From NCBI RefSeq assembly GCF_008974185.1, contig NZ_BKZP01000001.1:1-64000 (forward strand): a DNA stretch of 64,000 nt. The letters run 5' to 3'. A program made the translations under genes and the position numbers. Every line of letters begins with the position of its first letter. The first letter of the stretch is position 1. The notes below the pieces were generated by a model. That model saw nothing but the letters and a program-made list of their open reading frames with translations. It searched no databases and had not been told where the DNA came from. Origin of the DNA: Weizmannia acidilactici. Its GTDB lineage: Bacteria > Bacillota > Bacilli > Bacillales > Bacillaceae_C. This document shows positions 52,438 to 62,486 of the stretch, one piece after another.

Positions 52438-52445
52438 CATACACA
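52438..52445 (+). promoter_or_regulatory. Possible sigma-E -10 of spoVM
   Basis: CATACACA matches seven of eight bases of the sigma-E -10 (CATACAMT) 52 bp before the spoVM start; the -35 is not obvious. B. subtilis spoVM is sigma-E controlled. Confidence 0.4.
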
Positions 52446-52497
52446 TGAATATAATATGCGGGAGACCGGATTGTTATTGTATAGGGGAGGGACACAT

Positions 52498-52578
52498 ATG
52501 AAATTTTATACAATCAAACTGCCAAAATTTTTAGGCGGGATTGTCAGAGCAATGCTGGGGACTTTTAAAAAAGGGTAA
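52498..52578 (+). CDS. spoVM: Spore coat-anchoring peptide SpoVM
   Basis: 26 codons (MKFYTIKLPKFLGGIVRAML, then GTFKKG) after a strong GGGGAGGGA. It is nearly identical to B. subtilis SpoVM, with P9 and the amphipathic helix that recognises the convex forespore membrane and anchors SpoIVA to start coat assembly. It sits in the conserved slot between thiN and rpmB and ends at its own terminator. Confidence 0.97.
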   Translation: MKFYTIKLPKFLGGIVRAMLGTFKKG

Positions 52579-52583
52579 TCATA

Positions 52584-52612
52584 AAAAATCGGCGGATCCG
52601 CCGATTTTTTTT
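52584..52612 (+). terminator. spoVM terminator
   Basis: A perfect palindrome centred on GGATCC (AATCGGCGGATCCGCCGATT) with A- and T-runs on either side, able to act on both strands. Confidence 0.88.
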
Positions 52613-52630
52613 GTGGGGTTTTGCCCTTCG

Positions 52631-52660
52631 AAAAAAAGAAACCGGCCCGGCCGGTTTCTT
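52631..52660 (-). terminator. rpmB terminator
   Basis: AAGAAACCGG (52636-52645) and CCGGTTTCTT (52651-52660) pair perfectly; on the minus strand the stem is followed by a T-run, 16 bp after the rpmB stop. Confidence 0.88.
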
Positions 52661-52675
52661 ATCTGGATTGGAAAA

Positions 52676-52864
52676 TTATACACGTTCCACTTTTCCGGAT
52701 TTCAATGCGCGGGCAGAAACCCAAACGCGTTTTGGTTTACCGTTAACCATGATGCGCACTTTTTGCAGGTTTGCTTTCCAAGTGCGTTTATTTGCGTTCA
52801 TCGCGTGAGAACGTTTATTGCCCGAAACGGTTTTACGGCCGGTAACCACACATTTTTTCGGCAT
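52676..52864 (-). CDS. rpmB: 50S ribosomal protein L28
   Basis: 62 aa basic protein, [20 protein letters not shown] at the start and [14 protein letters not shown] at the end. The ATG at 52864 has AGGAGGAGGG upstream. Cys5 is present but the other three zinc ligands of C+ L28 are not, so it does not look zinc-binding. Opposite orientation to its neighbours, as in B. subtilis. Confidence 0.97.
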   Translation of the reverse strand: MPKKCVVTGRKTVSGNKRSHAMNANKRTWKANLQKVRIMVNGKPKRVWVSARALKSGKVERV

Positions 52865-53171
52865 TTTATTCCCTCCTCCTGTTACGAAGCAGAAATAGAA
52901 CATATTTATGCTTTCATTACTTCATTTTTCCACATAAAATTACTATAATAATTTATCATATTGAACATCACAATGCAAGAACTGTTCCCCAGCCGGTTCC
53001 GTAAAACAGGCGGCGCGCATTTCTGCATGCCGCCCTGTTTTGTGGTAAACTATAACAATACGGGCCGGTTTTTGCTTATTCAACTCCGGCTTTCCATGTT
53101 TTCTATCTTATAGTACAATGGCGGTAGCAGCCAAATCCAGTTTGGCACATTGCAGTAAGGGGGAGCGTTAT
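52865..53171. other. Divergent promoter region between rpmB and yloU
   Basis: 307 bp without a gene. On the minus strand TTGCAT-N17-TAAATT (about 52988-52949) may drive rpmB. A hairpin (AAAACAGG/CCTGTTTT, 53003-53041) separates the two directions. The yloU promoter is listed separately. Confidence 0.5.
53091..53119 (+). promoter_or_regulatory. Sigma-A promoter of yloU-fakA
   Basis: TTTCCA (53091-53096), a 17-bp spacer and TACAAT (53114-53119) lie ~50 bp before yloU. Confidence 0.55.
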
Positions 53172-53534
53172 ATGCCGATTGAAATGAATACGCGTTACGG
53201 TCAAATTGATATATCGAATGAAGTGGTTGCAACGATTGCGGGAGGTGCTGCCATCGACTGTTTCGGTATCGTCGGGATGGCTTCGAAAAACCAGATCAAA
53301 GACGGTATCACTGAAATCCTGCGCAAAGAAAACTTCTCGAGGGGCGTTATTGTGCGTCAACAGAATGAAAGAGTAGAAATTGATATGTACATCATTGTGA
53401 GCTACGGGACAAAAATTTCCGAGATCGCTCACAATGTCCAGCAAAAAGTTAAATATACGCTCAATAAAATGGTCGGCTTATCGGTTGACGCCATCAACAT
53501 ATACGTTCAGGGTGTCCGCGTGACGAACCCGTAA
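53172..53534 (+). CDS. yloU: Asp23/Gls24-family protein YloU
   Basis: 120 aa; a single Asp23 domain (ISNEVVATIAGGAAIDCFGIVGMA, then VDMYIIVSYGTKI-like EIDMYIIVSYGTK). Start ATG 53172 with GGGGGAG. Family members are small envelope-stress or scaffold proteins; it is co-oriented and probably co-transcribed with fakA, so a link to lipid metabolism is possible but not shown. Confidence 0.93.
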   Translation: MPIEMNTRYGQIDISNEVVATIAGGAAIDCFGIVGMASKNQIKDGITEILRKENFSRGVIVRQQNERVEIDMYIIVSYGTKISEIAHNVQQKVKYTLNKMVGLSVDAINIYVQGVRVTNP

Positions 53535-53550
53535 CGAGGAGGAAATTTTT

Positions 53551-55230
53551 GTGGTTACATCATTGGATGGAAAACGATTTGCAGAAATGATTATACAAGG
53601 GGCGAACCACCTGGCGGCAAACGCGAAAACGGTTGATGCCCTGAATGTTTTTCCCGTTCCAGACGGTGATACGGGAACAAACATGAACTTAACTATGACT
53701 TCCGGCGCAAAGGAAGTGCAAAAAAATGTCCAGGAGCATATCGGTGCCCTTTCCGCGGCTTTTGCGAAGGGGCTCCTGATGGGGGCAAGGGGCAATTCCG
53801 GCGTGATCCTTTCACAGCTTTTCCGCGGATTTTCCAAATCGATTGAAGCAAAAGCGAGCATTTCGGCCATAGAGTTCGCGGAAGCTTTTCAGGCCGGAAT
53901 CAAGAGCGCTTTTAAAGCGATTATGAAGCCGGTCGAAGGGACGATATTGACCGTTGCAAGAGAAGCAGCAAAAAAAGGCGTGCAAGTAGCCAAAACGGAA
54001 AAAGATATCGCCGCCGTGATGGAGGAAATCCTAGATGAAGCGAAGAAGACGTTGAGCCGGACGCCGGAAATGCTACCGGTCTTAAAAGAAGTCGGCGTCG
54101 TCGACAGCGGCGGTCAGGGGCTTGTTTTTATTTATGAAGGGTTTCTTGCCGAATTGAAAGGGGAAGAGTTGCCGGATACACCGTCTGCCATCCCGTCAAT
54201 GGACGAGCTTGTGAGCGCCGAACACCATAAACATGTGCAGGATTTTATGAATACGGAAGATATCAAATACGGGTATTGTACGGAAATTATGGTAAGGCTG
54301 GACCGCTCTATACCGGCAAGTAAAGCTTTTTCCGAGGACCGGTTCCGGCAGGATTTAAGCCATTTGGGGGATTCGCTGCTTGTCATTTCCGATGACGATA
54401 TCGTCAAAGTCCATGTCCATACTGAACGCCCAGGTGATGTCCTGAATTATGGCCAGCAGTACGGCAGTTTAATTAAGTTGAAAGTGGACAATATGCGCGA
54501 ACAGCACAGCGCGATTGTCGGAGAAACCCAGCATACGCTCGTCAGCGGGAAAAAAGAAGTGAAAAAAGAAAAGCAGGCATACGGGGTCATTACCGTAGCA
54601 ATGGGGGACGGGATTGCCGAAATGTTTAAAAGTATCGGCGCGGATGTCGTCATTGAAGGCGGACAGACGATGAACCCGAGCACGGAAGATATTTTAAAGG
54701 CGATTGAAGAGGCAAATGCAGAACAAATCATCATCCTTCCGAATAACAAAAACGTCGTAATGGCAAGTGAACAGGCTGCCGAATTGGCGGAAGCGAAAGT
54801 GGTGGTCGTCCCTTCCAAAACGGTGCCTCAGGGAATGGCGGCGCTTTTGGCGTTCAATCCTTCGCAGCCGCTTGAGAAAAATATGCAAGCAATGGAAGAA
54901 GCGCTCGGGCGCGTAAAATCCGGGCAGGTGACGTATGCTGTCAGGGATACGAATATTGACGGGATCTCCATAAAAAAAGACGATTATATGGGTATTTTTG
55001 AAGGCAAAATCGTCAAAACAAGTCCGGCATTGCTGGAGGCTTCCAAGCAGCTGCTAGGGCAAATGATTGGTGAAGAGGATGAGATTGTGACGGTCATTTA
55101 CGGCAAGGATGTCGCCTCCTCCCAGGTGGATGAGCTCGTTTCATATATTGAAAGCCGCTATCCGGATGTGGAAATTGAAGTCCATGATGGCAGGCAGCCG
55201 TTATATTCTTTTATTTTTGCAGTGGAGTAG
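53551..55230 (+). CDS. fakA: Fatty acid kinase subunit FakA (YloV)
   Basis: 559 aa from GTG 53551 after GAGGAGG. The N-terminal DhaL-type kinase domain (1-~200) has VFPVPDGDTGTNMNLTM and GARGNSGVILSQLFRGF, which bind ADP-Mg. Middle and C-terminal Dak1/DegV-like domains (FakB-interacting) follow, including NVVMASEQAAELA. FakA phosphorylates fatty acids held by FakB and feeds PlsX/PlsY-type phospholipid synthesis; plsX is 4.5 kb downstream. Confidence 0.93.
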   Translation: MVTSLDGKRFAEMIIQGANHLAANAKTVDALNVFPVPDGDTGTNMNLTMTSGAKEVQKNVQEHIGALSAAFAKGLLMGARGNSGVILSQLFRGFSKSIEAKASISAIEFAEAFQAGIKSAFKAIMKPVEGTILTVAREAAKKGVQVAKTEKDIAAVMEEILDEAKKTLSRTPEMLPVLKEVGVVDSGGQGLVFIYEGFLAELKGEELPDTPSAIPSMDELVSAEHHKHVQDFMNTEDIKYGYCTEIMVRLDRSIPASKAFSEDRFRQDLSHLGDSLLVISDDDIVKVHVHTERPGDVLNYGQQYGSLIKLKVDNMREQHSAIVGETQHTLVSGKKEVKKEKQAYGVITVAMGDGIAEMFKSIGADVVIEGGQTMNPSTEDILKAIEEANAEQIIILPNNKNVVMASEQAAELAEAKVVVVPSKTVPQGMAALLAFNPSQPLEKNMQAMEEALGRVKSGQVTYAVRDTNIDGISIKKDDYMGIFEGKIVKTSPALLEASKQLLGQMIGEEDEIVTVIYGKDVASSQVDELVSYIESRYPDVEIEVHDGRQPLYSFIFAVE

Positions 55231-55276
55231 AGAAAAAAACTCCGCGCTGCATAAGAAGGTTTAGGTGTGTGGTAAG

Positions 55277-55939
55277 GTGAAGTATAAAAGCGTTTTTGAT
55301 ATTATCGGCCCGGTGATGATCGGGCCGTCAAGTTCGCATACAGCCGGCGCCGCCCGCGTCGGCAGGGTGGCAAGGAGTTTATTCGGGCGGCAGCCGAAAT
55401 GGGCCAACATCCATTTTTACGGTTCGTTTGCGAGCACTTATAAAGGGCACGGGACGGATGTGGCGGTTGTCGGGGGGCTGCTTGATTTTGACACATATGA
55501 CGAGCGGATCAAATCCTCGCTTGAATTTGCAAAGCAGCTTGGGCTTGCGGTGCAATTTTTCGAGGAAAAAGCGGTCCCCGACCATCCGAATACGGTTAAA
55601 ATTGAAATTGGTGACGACTCCGGCGATTTGGAGCTTGTCGGCATTTCGATCGGAGGAGGGAAAATCGAAATTATTGAATTAAACGGATTTGAGCTGCGCT
55701 TGTCCGGGCATCACCCGGCGATTCTCGTCGTGCATCAGGACCGCTATGGTGCAATTGCGGCAGTGTCCAATATTTTATCGAAACACAAGATCAATATCGG
55801 CCATATGGAAGTGTCGCGCAAAGAAGCAGGAAAAATGGCGCTGATGACGATCGAAGTCGACCAGAATCTGGATGATGCCATCGTGGAAGAAATCCAGCGT
55901 TTGCCGAATATCTCGCAAGTTGCGAGAGTTGTAGATTAA
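55277..55939 (+). CDS. sdaAB: L-serine dehydratase, beta subunit
   Basis: 220 aa from GTG 55277, matching family length; an earlier GTG at 55265 is less likely. FDIIGPVMIGPSSSHTAGAARVGR is the conserved N-terminus, and the C-terminal third is an ACT domain (AILVVHQDRYGAIAAVSNIL). With SdaAA it deaminates serine to pyruvate using an Fe-S cluster. Confidence 0.95.
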   Translation: MKYKSVFDIIGPVMIGPSSSHTAGAARVGRVARSLFGRQPKWANIHFYGSFASTYKGHGTDVAVVGGLLDFDTYDERIKSSLEFAKQLGLAVQFFEEKAVPDHPNTVKIEIGDDSGDLELVGISIGGGKIEIIELNGFELRLSGHHPAILVVHQDRYGAIAAVSNILSKHKINIGHMEVSRKEAGKMALMTIEVDQNLDDAIVEEIQRLPNISQVARVVD

Positions 55940-56027
55940 GGATTGGAATTTTGGCGGTGCCTTTTGCCTGACTGGGTCGGTGTAGGGCGATGGTATCGCT
56001 TTCTTTCGGTTTGTAAGGAGGAAAAAT

Positions 56028-56915
56028 ATGTTTCGGAACGTTGCTGAGTTGGTGGCATTAGCCGAACAGCAGAACAAAAAAATCTCGGAGATCATGATCG
56101 AACAGGAAATAGAAGTGACCGGCAGATCCCGGGAAGAGATTATGAAAAAAATGGAGGAAAATCTGGCCGTTATGGAAAAAGCGGTGGATAAAGGCATTGC
56201 CGGCGTCCGCTCCTATTCGGGGCTTACCGGCGGAGATGCCGTTCTCCTGCAAAAATATATTGAGAAAGGAAATTTTTTATCGGGCGAAACGATTTTAGAT
56301 GCGGTGAGCAAAGCGGTCGCTACCAATGAAGTCAATGGGGCCATGGGTTTGATCTGTGCAACGCCGACTGCCGGTTCCGCCGGTGTTGTCCCGGGAACAT
56401 TGTTTGCGGTAAAAAACAAACTGAATCCGACGCGTGAGCAGATGGTGCGTTTTTTGTTCACAGCAGGGGCATTCGGTTTCGTTGTTGCCAATAACGCGTT
56501 TATTTCTGGCGCAGCCGGCGGATGCCAGGCTGAAGTCGGTTCGGCTGCCGGCATGGCTGCCGCAGCGATCGTCGAAATGGCAGGCGGAACACCGGAGCAA
56601 AGCGCGCATGCGATGGCCATTACCTTGAAAAATATGCTAGGCCTCGTTTGCGATCCTGTTGCCGGCCTTGTAGAAGTCCCTTGCGTCAAACGAAATGCGA
56701 TGGGTGCGGCCAATGCAATGGTCGCGGCTGATATGGCGCTTGCGGGGATTAAAAGCAGGATTCCGTGCGATGAAGTGATTGATGCGATGTACCGTGTCGG
56801 GCAAAGGATGCCGGCTGCGCTGAAGGAAACGGCCCAAGGGGGATTGGCGGACACGCCGACAGCAAGGAAATTGGAAGCAAAAATATTCGGCATGCCGCTT
56901 GATGTGCATGAATAG
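56028..56915 (+). CDS. sdaAA: L-serine dehydratase, alpha (iron-sulfur) subunit
   Basis: 295 aa with an AAGGAGG site. Conserved SGLTGGDAVLLQKY, CATPTAGSAGVVPG and GGCQAEVGSA, then LVCDPVAGLVEVPCVKRN, contain the cysteines that hold the [4Fe-4S] cluster. It overlaps the start of recG by 8 bp. Confidence 0.95.
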   Translation: MFRNVAELVALAEQQNKKISEIMIEQEIEVTGRSREEIMKKMEENLAVMEKAVDKGIAGVRSYSGLTGGDAVLLQKYIEKGNFLSGETILDAVSKAVATNEVNGAMGLICATPTAGSAGVVPGTLFAVKNKLNPTREQMVRFLFTAGAFGFVVANNAFISGAAGGCQAEVGSAAGMAAAAIVEMAGGTPEQSAHAMAITLKNMLGLVCDPVAGLVEVPCVKRNAMGAANAMVAADMALAGIKSRIPCDEVIDAMYRVGQRMPAALKETAQGGLADTPTARKLEAKIFGMPLDVHE

Positions 56916-58956
56916 CCCGCTGAACCAGCCGGTATCCGTATTAAAAGGCATTGGGGAAGAAACGGAAAACGTCCTCGGGCAGATGGGGATTTATACAGTC
57001 GGTGATCTGCTCGGATATTTTCCATTCCGGTATGAAGATTACAGGCTGAAAGATTTGCAGGAAGTACGGCATGACGAAAGGGTGACGGTGGAAGGGAGGG
57101 TTCACAGCGAACCTTCTCTTATCTTTTACTCTAGGAAGCGTTCGCGGCTGTCGATGAAAGTGCTTGTCGGGGACTTTTTAATCACTGTTGTATGTTTTAA
57201 CCAGCCTTTTTTGAAAAAGAAAATCCAAATTCATGATGAAATAACCGTTACCGGAAAATGGGACATACACCGGCAGATGATCACCGCGCAAAGTTTGAAA
57301 GCGGGCCCGGCGGAGCGTTCTTCCGGTTTTGAACCTGTTTACTCCGTTAAAGGAAAAATCACTGTGAAAAATTTGCGGAAATATATCAAATCCGCTTTCA
57401 CGGCGTTCGGCAATGCGATTGAAGACGCCCTGCCGGAAGCCATGCTTGCAAAATATAAATTGCTTCCGAAACGCCGGGCGATGTACGCCATGCATTTCCC
57501 TTCTTCGGAACGGGAAGTAAAGATGGCGAGAAGAACAATAGTATATGAAGAATTTTTGGCTTTCCAGCTGAAAATGCAGGCTTTGCGGAAATTTGAGCGC
57601 GAGCATTCGCGCGGGCAGGCGGTCCACTATGACCTTCAGAAATTAAGGAATTTCATCGACTCTCTTCCTTTCCGGCTGACGGACGCGCAAAAGCGGGTTG
57701 TCAATGAAATTTGCGCTGATATGAAATCTCCGTACCGTATGAACCGGCTTTTGCAGGGTGATGTCGGATCCGGAAAAACGGTTGTGGCGGCGATCGCGCT
57801 TTATGCGGCGGTGACGGCAGGCTTCCAGGGGGCGCTGATGGTCCCGACCGAAATACTTGCGGAACAGCATGCAGAATCGCTGTATCAACTGCTCGAACCG
57901 CACGGCGTTCATGTATCCCTGCTGACGAGTTCGGTAAAAGGAAGACGGAGGAAAGAGCTTTTGGAACAGCTCGGAAACGGCGAAATTGATATTTTGATTG
58001 GAACCCATGCATTAATCCGGGAAGATGTTGAATTCCGCCGCCTCGGCCTTGTGATCACGGACGAGCAGCACCGCTTCGGCGTGGAGCAGAGAAGGGTCCT
58101 CCGTGAAAAAGGGGTTGACCCCGATGTTTTATTTATGACGGCCACCCCGATTCCGCGGACGCTCGCCATTACAGTGTTCGGTGAAATGGATGTTTCCATC
58201 ATTGATGAAATGCCGGCGGGAAGGAAAAAAATTGAGACGTACTGGGTCAAACATAACATGCTGGAAAGGGTGCTCGGTTTTGTTGAAAAAGAACTCCGGA
58301 AGGGCAGGCAGGCGTACGTCATTTGCCCGCTCATTGAGGAATCGGACAAGCTTGATGTACAAAACGCCATTGATGCTTATACGGTTTTAAATGCTTATTT
58401 CGGCGGCAGGTATAAAGCGGGGCTGATGCACGGCCGGCTCCCGGGCGAAGAAAAGGAAGCGGTCATGAAAGCGTTCAGCCGCAACGAAATCCAGATTCTT
58501 GTTTCGACGACCGTAGTTGAAGTCGGGGTCAATGTCCCGAATGCAACGATAATGGTAATATACGATGCCGAACGATTCGGCCTTGCCCAGCTCCACCAAC
58601 TGCGCGGCCGGGTCGGCAGGGGGGACGCGCAATCGTACTGCATTTTGCTTGCCGATCCGAAGACCGACATCGGCAAAGAGCGGATGAAAATCATGACGGA
58701 AACCAATAACGGTTTTGTTTTGAGCGAAAAAGACCTTGAACTGCGCGGGCCGGGGGATTTTTTCGGGAAAAAGCAAAGCGGGCTTCCGGAATTTAAAGTT
58801 GCCGATATGGTCCATGATTTCCGCGCATTGGAAACGGCCAGGCAAGATGCGCAAAAGCTGATTGATTCGGATGAATTCTGGAAGGCCGCCGAGTACCGGC
58901 ATTTGCGCCGCCAACTCGAAAAATCCGGGGTGCTTGCAGGGGAAAAACTCGACTAA
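56908..58956 (+). CDS. recG: ATP-dependent DNA helicase RecG
   Basis: 682 aa from ATG 56908, the length I recall for B. subtilis RecG; earlier in-frame TTG/ATG codons lie inside sdaAA. The N-terminal wedge/OB domain (~60-150) binds branched DNA. Walker A is GDVGSGKT (284-291), the DEQH box is D385-H388, and later motifs FMTATPIPRTLA and QLRGRVGRG are visible. It remodels stalled forks and Holliday junctions. Confidence 0.97.
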   Translation: MNSPLNQPVSVLKGIGEETENVLGQMGIYTVGDLLGYFPFRYEDYRLKDLQEVRHDERVTVEGRVHSEPSLIFYSRKRSRLSMKVLVGDFLITVVCFNQPFLKKKIQIHDEITVTGKWDIHRQMITAQSLKAGPAERSSGFEPVYSVKGKITVKNLRKYIKSAFTAFGNAIEDALPEAMLAKYKLLPKRRAMYAMHFPSSEREVKMARRTIVYEEFLAFQLKMQALRKFEREHSRGQAVHYDLQKLRNFIDSLPFRLTDAQKRVVNEICADMKSPYRMNRLLQGDVGSGKTVVAAIALYAAVTAGFQGALMVPTEILAEQHAESLYQLLEPHGVHVSLLTSSVKGRRRKELLEQLGNGEIDILIGTHALIREDVEFRRLGLVITDEQHRFGVEQRRVLREKGVDPDVLFMTATPIPRTLAITVFGEMDVSIIDEMPAGRKKIETYWVKHNMLERVLGFVEKELRKGRQAYVICPLIEESDKLDVQNAIDAYTVLNAYFGGRYKAGLMHGRLPGEEKEAVMKAFSRNEIQILVSTTVVEVGVNVPNATIMVIYDAERFGLAQLHQLRGRVGRGDAQSYCILLADPKTDIGKERMKIMTETNNGFVLSEKDLELRGPGDFFGKKQSGLPEFKVADMVHDFRALETARQDAQKLIDSDEFWKAAEYRHLRRQLEKSGVLAGEKLD

Positions 58957-59015
58957 AGAAGTTTGTTTTTTGCCGGCAATGCGGAAGATGAGGTACAGCC
59001 GCCTGTTGGCAAATC

Positions 59016-59044
59016 TTGCAAACTTCTTTTTCTTTCTATATACT
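59016..59044 (+). promoter_or_regulatory. Sigma-A promoter of the fapR operon
   Basis: TTGCAA (59016-59021), a 17-bp spacer and TATACT (59039-59044). Confidence 0.75.
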
Positions 59045-59048
59045 ACTG

Positions 59049-59065
59049 TTAGTACCAAGTCCTAA
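59049..59065 (+). promoter_or_regulatory. FapR operator
   Basis: TTAGTACCAAGTCCTAA is a 17-bp inverted repeat close to the FapR consensus (TTAGTACCTDRTACTAA), with one arm carrying a C for A. It starts 5 bp after the -10, so bound FapR would block initiation; malonyl-CoA releases it in B. subtilis. Confidence 0.85.
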
Positions 59066-59087
59066 GTTTTGGATGGTGTTTCTTTTC

Positions 59088-59663
59088 ATGAGAATGCAGA
59101 AAAAAGATCGGCAGAGAAGCTTGCAGGAAACAATACGGAAAAATCCTTTCATCACGGATGAAGAGCTGGCGGAAAAATACCATGTCAGCGTACAGACGAT
59201 CCGCCTCGACCGCATGGAGCTTTCGATTCCGGAACTCCGGGAAAGAATAAAAAATGTAGCCGAGAAGCGATTTTCGGATGAGGTAAAAGCGCTGCCGATC
59301 GACGAAGTCATCGGGGAAATTATTGATATTGAACTGGATAAAAGCGCCATCTCCATTTTTGATGTTAAAAAAGAACATGTCTTTAAGCGCAATTCCATCG
59401 CCCGCGGCCACCATTTGTTTGCGCAGGCGAATTCGCTTGCCGTTGCCGTAATCGATGAAGAACTTGCGTTAACGGCAAAAGCAAATATCCAGTTTTTGCG
59501 GTCCGTAAAAGAAGGCGACCGCGTTGTGGCCAAGGCAAAAGTCGTAAATGTTAATAAAGAAATCGACCGGACTACGGTGCTTGTTGAAAGTTATGTAGGG
59601 CATGATCTTGTGTTTAAGGGCGAATTTGAAATGTACCGAAATCATGCCGGAAAAGATGAATAA
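59088..59663 (+). CDS. fapR: Fatty acid and phospholipid biosynthesis repressor FapR
   Basis: 191 aa from ATG 59088; ATG 59094 is an alternative. The frame extends upstream over the promoter/operator, which rules that extension out. The DeoR-like helix-turn-helix is at ~18-45 ([21 protein letters not shown]). The C-terminal hotdog domain includes [20 protein letters not shown], the malonyl-CoA pocket. It heads the operon it represses. Confidence 0.96.
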   Translation: MRMQKKDRQRSLQETIRKNPFITDEELAEKYHVSVQTIRLDRMELSIPELRERIKNVAEKRFSDEVKALPIDEVIGEIIDIELDKSAISIFDVKKEHVFKRNSIARGHHLFAQANSLAVAVIDEELALTAKANIQFLRSVKEGDRVVAKAKVVNVNKEIDRTTVLVESYVGHDLVFKGEFEMYRNHAGKDE

Positions 59664-59726
59664 CATGGAAAATGTCGCTCTTCTTGGCGGAAAAGTGTGA
59701 ACAGGTTAGAAACGGGGCTGAACAGA

Positions 59727-60719
59727 ATGAAATTAGCAATCGATGCAATGGGCGGGGACTATGCCCCGAAAGAAATCGTGCTTGGCATCAACCGGGCGGC
59801 AAAAGCGTTTCCGGATATTGAATTTATTCTCTATGGCAATGAAACGAAAATTCGGGAGTATTTGGAAGCCTCCGGGCGCATCACCATTGTCCATACGGAT
59901 GAAGTGATCGCCGGAACCGATGAACCGGTGCGGTCAGTCCGGCGCAAAAAAAATTCTTCGATGGTCCGCATGGCCCAGGCCGTGAAAGACGGTGAAGCGG
60001 ATGCGTGCATTTCAGCGGGGAATACGGGCGCTTTAATGGCATCCGGGCTTTTTGTCGTCGGGCGGATCGAAGGCATTGAAAGGCCAGCGCTGTCCCCGGT
60101 GCTTCCGACAATGGACGGAAAAGGCTTCGTTATGCTCGATCTCGGTGCAAACGCGGATGCTAAGCCGGAGCATTTGCTGCAGTTTGCCATCATGGGTTCG
60201 CTGTATGCCGAAAAAGTAAGGGGCATCGCAAGCCCGCGTGTCGGACTCTTAAATATAGGCACAGAAGAAAAGAAAGGTAATGAATTAACGAAAAAAACGT
60301 TCCAGTTGTTAAAAAATGCGGACTTGAATTTTATCGGAAATGTTGAGGCGCGCGACCTGTTGGAACGGCCGGCTGATGTCGTCGTTACGGACGGATTTAC
60401 CGGCAATATGGTGCTGAAAACGATTGAGGGAACAGCCGGTTCGTTATTTTCTATGATCAAAAAAGTCTTTTTATCCAATATAAAGACGAAGATTGCCGCT
60501 GCCATGATCAAATCGGAATTAACGGGCCTGAAAAATATGCTCGACTACTCCGAATACGGCGGATCGGGGTTAATGGGCCTGAATGCGCCGGTCATTAAAG
60601 CGCATGGCTCTTCAAATGCCAATGCCATTTACAATGCGGTGCGGCAGGCGCGCGAAATGGTGCAGTCGGACGTTACCGGCAAAATCAAAGCAGCGATCCA
60701 ATCGCTTAAAATAAACTAA
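59727..60719 (+). CDS. plsX: Phosphate acyltransferase PlsX
   Basis: 330 aa from ATG 59727; an upstream GTG at 59697 would add ten residues not seen in the family. [33 protein letters not shown] and [15 protein letters not shown] are family motifs. It swaps acyl-ACP and acyl-phosphate, linking FASII (fabD, fabG, acpP here) and FakA to phospholipid synthesis. Confidence 0.96.
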   Translation: MKLAIDAMGGDYAPKEIVLGINRAAKAFPDIEFILYGNETKIREYLEASGRITIVHTDEVIAGTDEPVRSVRRKKNSSMVRMAQAVKDGEADACISAGNTGALMASGLFVVGRIEGIERPALSPVLPTMDGKGFVMLDLGANADAKPEHLLQFAIMGSLYAEKVRGIASPRVGLLNIGTEEKKGNELTKKTFQLLKNADLNFIGNVEARDLLERPADVVVTDGFTGNMVLKTIEGTAGSLFSMIKKVFLSNIKTKIAAAMIKSELTGLKNMLDYSEYGGSGLMGLNAPVIKAHGSSNANAIYNAVRQAREMVQSDVTGKIKAAIQSLKIN

Positions 60720-60738
60720 GGATGATGGAGGAAAAAGG

Positions 60739-61677
60739 ATGGGAAAAATTGCGTTTGTCTTTCCGGGGCAGGGTTCCCAAACTGTCGGCATGGGGCAGTC
60801 CGTTGCCGATGCAAATGAAAAAGCGGCGGAAGTGTTTAAGAAAGCGGATGAAAAACTCGGATTTGCTTTGACGGATATCATCAAAAACGGGCCGCAGGAA
60901 AAACTGACGCACACCGCAAATGCCCAGCCGGCGCTTTTGACGGTCAGCACGGCGATTTTGCAGGTGTTAAAAGATGCCGGCATCACAGCGGATTATACGG
61001 CCGGGCACAGCTTGGGCGAGTATTCGGCACTGGTGGCAGCAGGAGCTTTAACGTTTGAAGATGCTGTTTATGCGGTGCGAAAACGCGGCGAATATATGGA
61101 TGAGGCGTTTCCAAACGGCGCCGGTGCGATGGCGGCCGTGCTCGGGATGGACCGGGGCGCGCTTTCCGAAGCCGCGGACGAAATCACGAAGGAAGGCGAA
61201 ACGGTCCAATTGGCCAATTTGAACTGCCCCGGCCAGATCGTGATCTCAGGGACGGCGGCCGGCATTGAAAAGGCGGGCGCCCTTGCAAAAGAAAGAGGCG
61301 CCAAACGGGTGCTGCCGCTGCAGGTGAGCGGGCCATTCCATTCGAAGCTGATGGAGCCGGCGGCGGAAAAATTCAAAGCGGTGTTGGATCATATCCCAAT
61401 CCGGGATGCCAAAATTCCTGTTATCGCGAATATCGACGCCGAGCCGGAGACAAACGCGGAAGACATTAAAGTAAAGCTGATCCGACAGCTGTATTCCCCT
61501 GTATTATGGGAAGATTCTGTTGTGAAAATGATCAGCCTCGGCGTTGATACGTTTGTTGAAGTCGGCCCCGGAAAAGTGCTTTCCGGTTTAATTCGGAAAA
61601 TTGACCGCAACGTAAAAACATTCGCTGTTCAGGATATGGAGTCCCTTGAAGCGGCTGTCAATGCATTGCAAAAATAA
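60739..61677 (+). CDS. fabD: Malonyl-CoA:ACP transacylase
   Basis: 312 aa; loads malonate on ACP. FPGQGSQ (8-14), the nucleophile Ser91 in GHSLGEY (89-95), the catalytic His in SGPFHSKLM (~200) and [12 protein letters not shown] near the end. GGAGG precedes the ATG. Confidence 0.97.
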   Translation: MGKIAFVFPGQGSQTVGMGQSVADANEKAAEVFKKADEKLGFALTDIIKNGPQEKLTHTANAQPALLTVSTAILQVLKDAGITADYTAGHSLGEYSALVAAGALTFEDAVYAVRKRGEYMDEAFPNGAGAMAAVLGMDRGALSEAADEITKEGETVQLANLNCPGQIVISGTAAGIEKAGALAKERGAKRVLPLQVSGPFHSKLMEPAAEKFKAVLDHIPIRDAKIPVIANIDAEPETNAEDIKVKLIRQLYSPVLWEDSVVKMISLGVDTFVEVGPGKVLSGLIRKIDRNVKTFAVQDMESLEAAVNALQK

Positions 61678-61703
61678 TGGATCAGATAATAGGAGGGAAC
61701 CCG

Positions 61704-62447
61704 ATGCTGTTAAAAGACAGAGTAGCGCTGATTACCGGCGCATCGCGGGGAATCGGCCGCGAAATCGCGCTTGAGTTTGCTGAAAACGGCGCACATGTTG
61801 TCATCAATTATGCCGGCAGCGCCGAAAAAGCTGAAGAAGTTGCCGCTTCCGCCCGCTCGTTCGGCGTTGAAGCGTTAGCCGTTCAAGCAGATGTTTCAAA
61901 CGAAGCGGAAGTCCAGGGCATGTTCAAGCAGGTGCTTGAAAAGTTCGGAAAAATTGATATTTTGGTGAATAACGCCGGCATTACCCGCGATAATCTATTA
62001 ATGCGGATGAAAGAATCTGAATGGGATGATGTCATCAATACGAACTTGAAGGGCGTTTTCCTTTGCACAAAAGCGGCCGCGCGTCCGATGATGAAACAGC
62101 GGAACGGAAAAATTATCAACATCGCTTCCATTGTTGGCATCAGCGGCAATCCTGGACAGGCCAATTATGTTGCCGCCAAGGCAGGGGTGATCGGCCTTAC
62201 CAAAACGTCGGCGCGGGAAATGGCAAGCCGTGGCATTACCGTAAACGCGATTGCCCCGGGGTTTATCCAAACCGATATGACGGATAAACTCAATGAAGAC
62301 ATCAAAGAAAGCATGTTAAGCCAAATTCCTCTCTCCCGTTTTGGCGGGCCGGAGGATGTGGCTAAAATTGCCTTGTTTTTGGCAAGCGACTGGTCCGGCT
62401 ATATCACGGGACAGACCATCCATGTTGACGGTGGAATGGTGATGTAG
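61704..62447 (+). CDS. fabG: 3-oxoacyl-ACP reductase FabG
   Basis: 247 aa from ATG 61704, 6 bp after AGGAGGG; an ATG at 61677 overlaps the fabD stop and has no site. SDR features: GASRGIG (12-18) for NADPH, NNAG, and the catalytic S142-Y155-K159. Second reduction step enzyme of fatty-acid elongation. Confidence 0.97.
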   Translation: MLLKDRVALITGASRGIGREIALEFAENGAHVVINYAGSAEKAEEVAASARSFGVEALAVQADVSNEAEVQGMFKQVLEKFGKIDILVNNAGITRDNLLMRMKESEWDDVINTNLKGVFLCTKAAARPMMKQRNGKIINIASIVGISGNPGQANYVAAKAGVIGLTKTSAREMASRGITVNAIAPGFIQTDMTDKLNEDIKESMLSQIPLSRFGGPEDVAKIALFLASDWSGYITGQTIHVDGGMVM

Positions 62448-62486
62448 CGGCGTGCCGCAGCAGAACGGCTTGTTTTCAAGTTTTAC

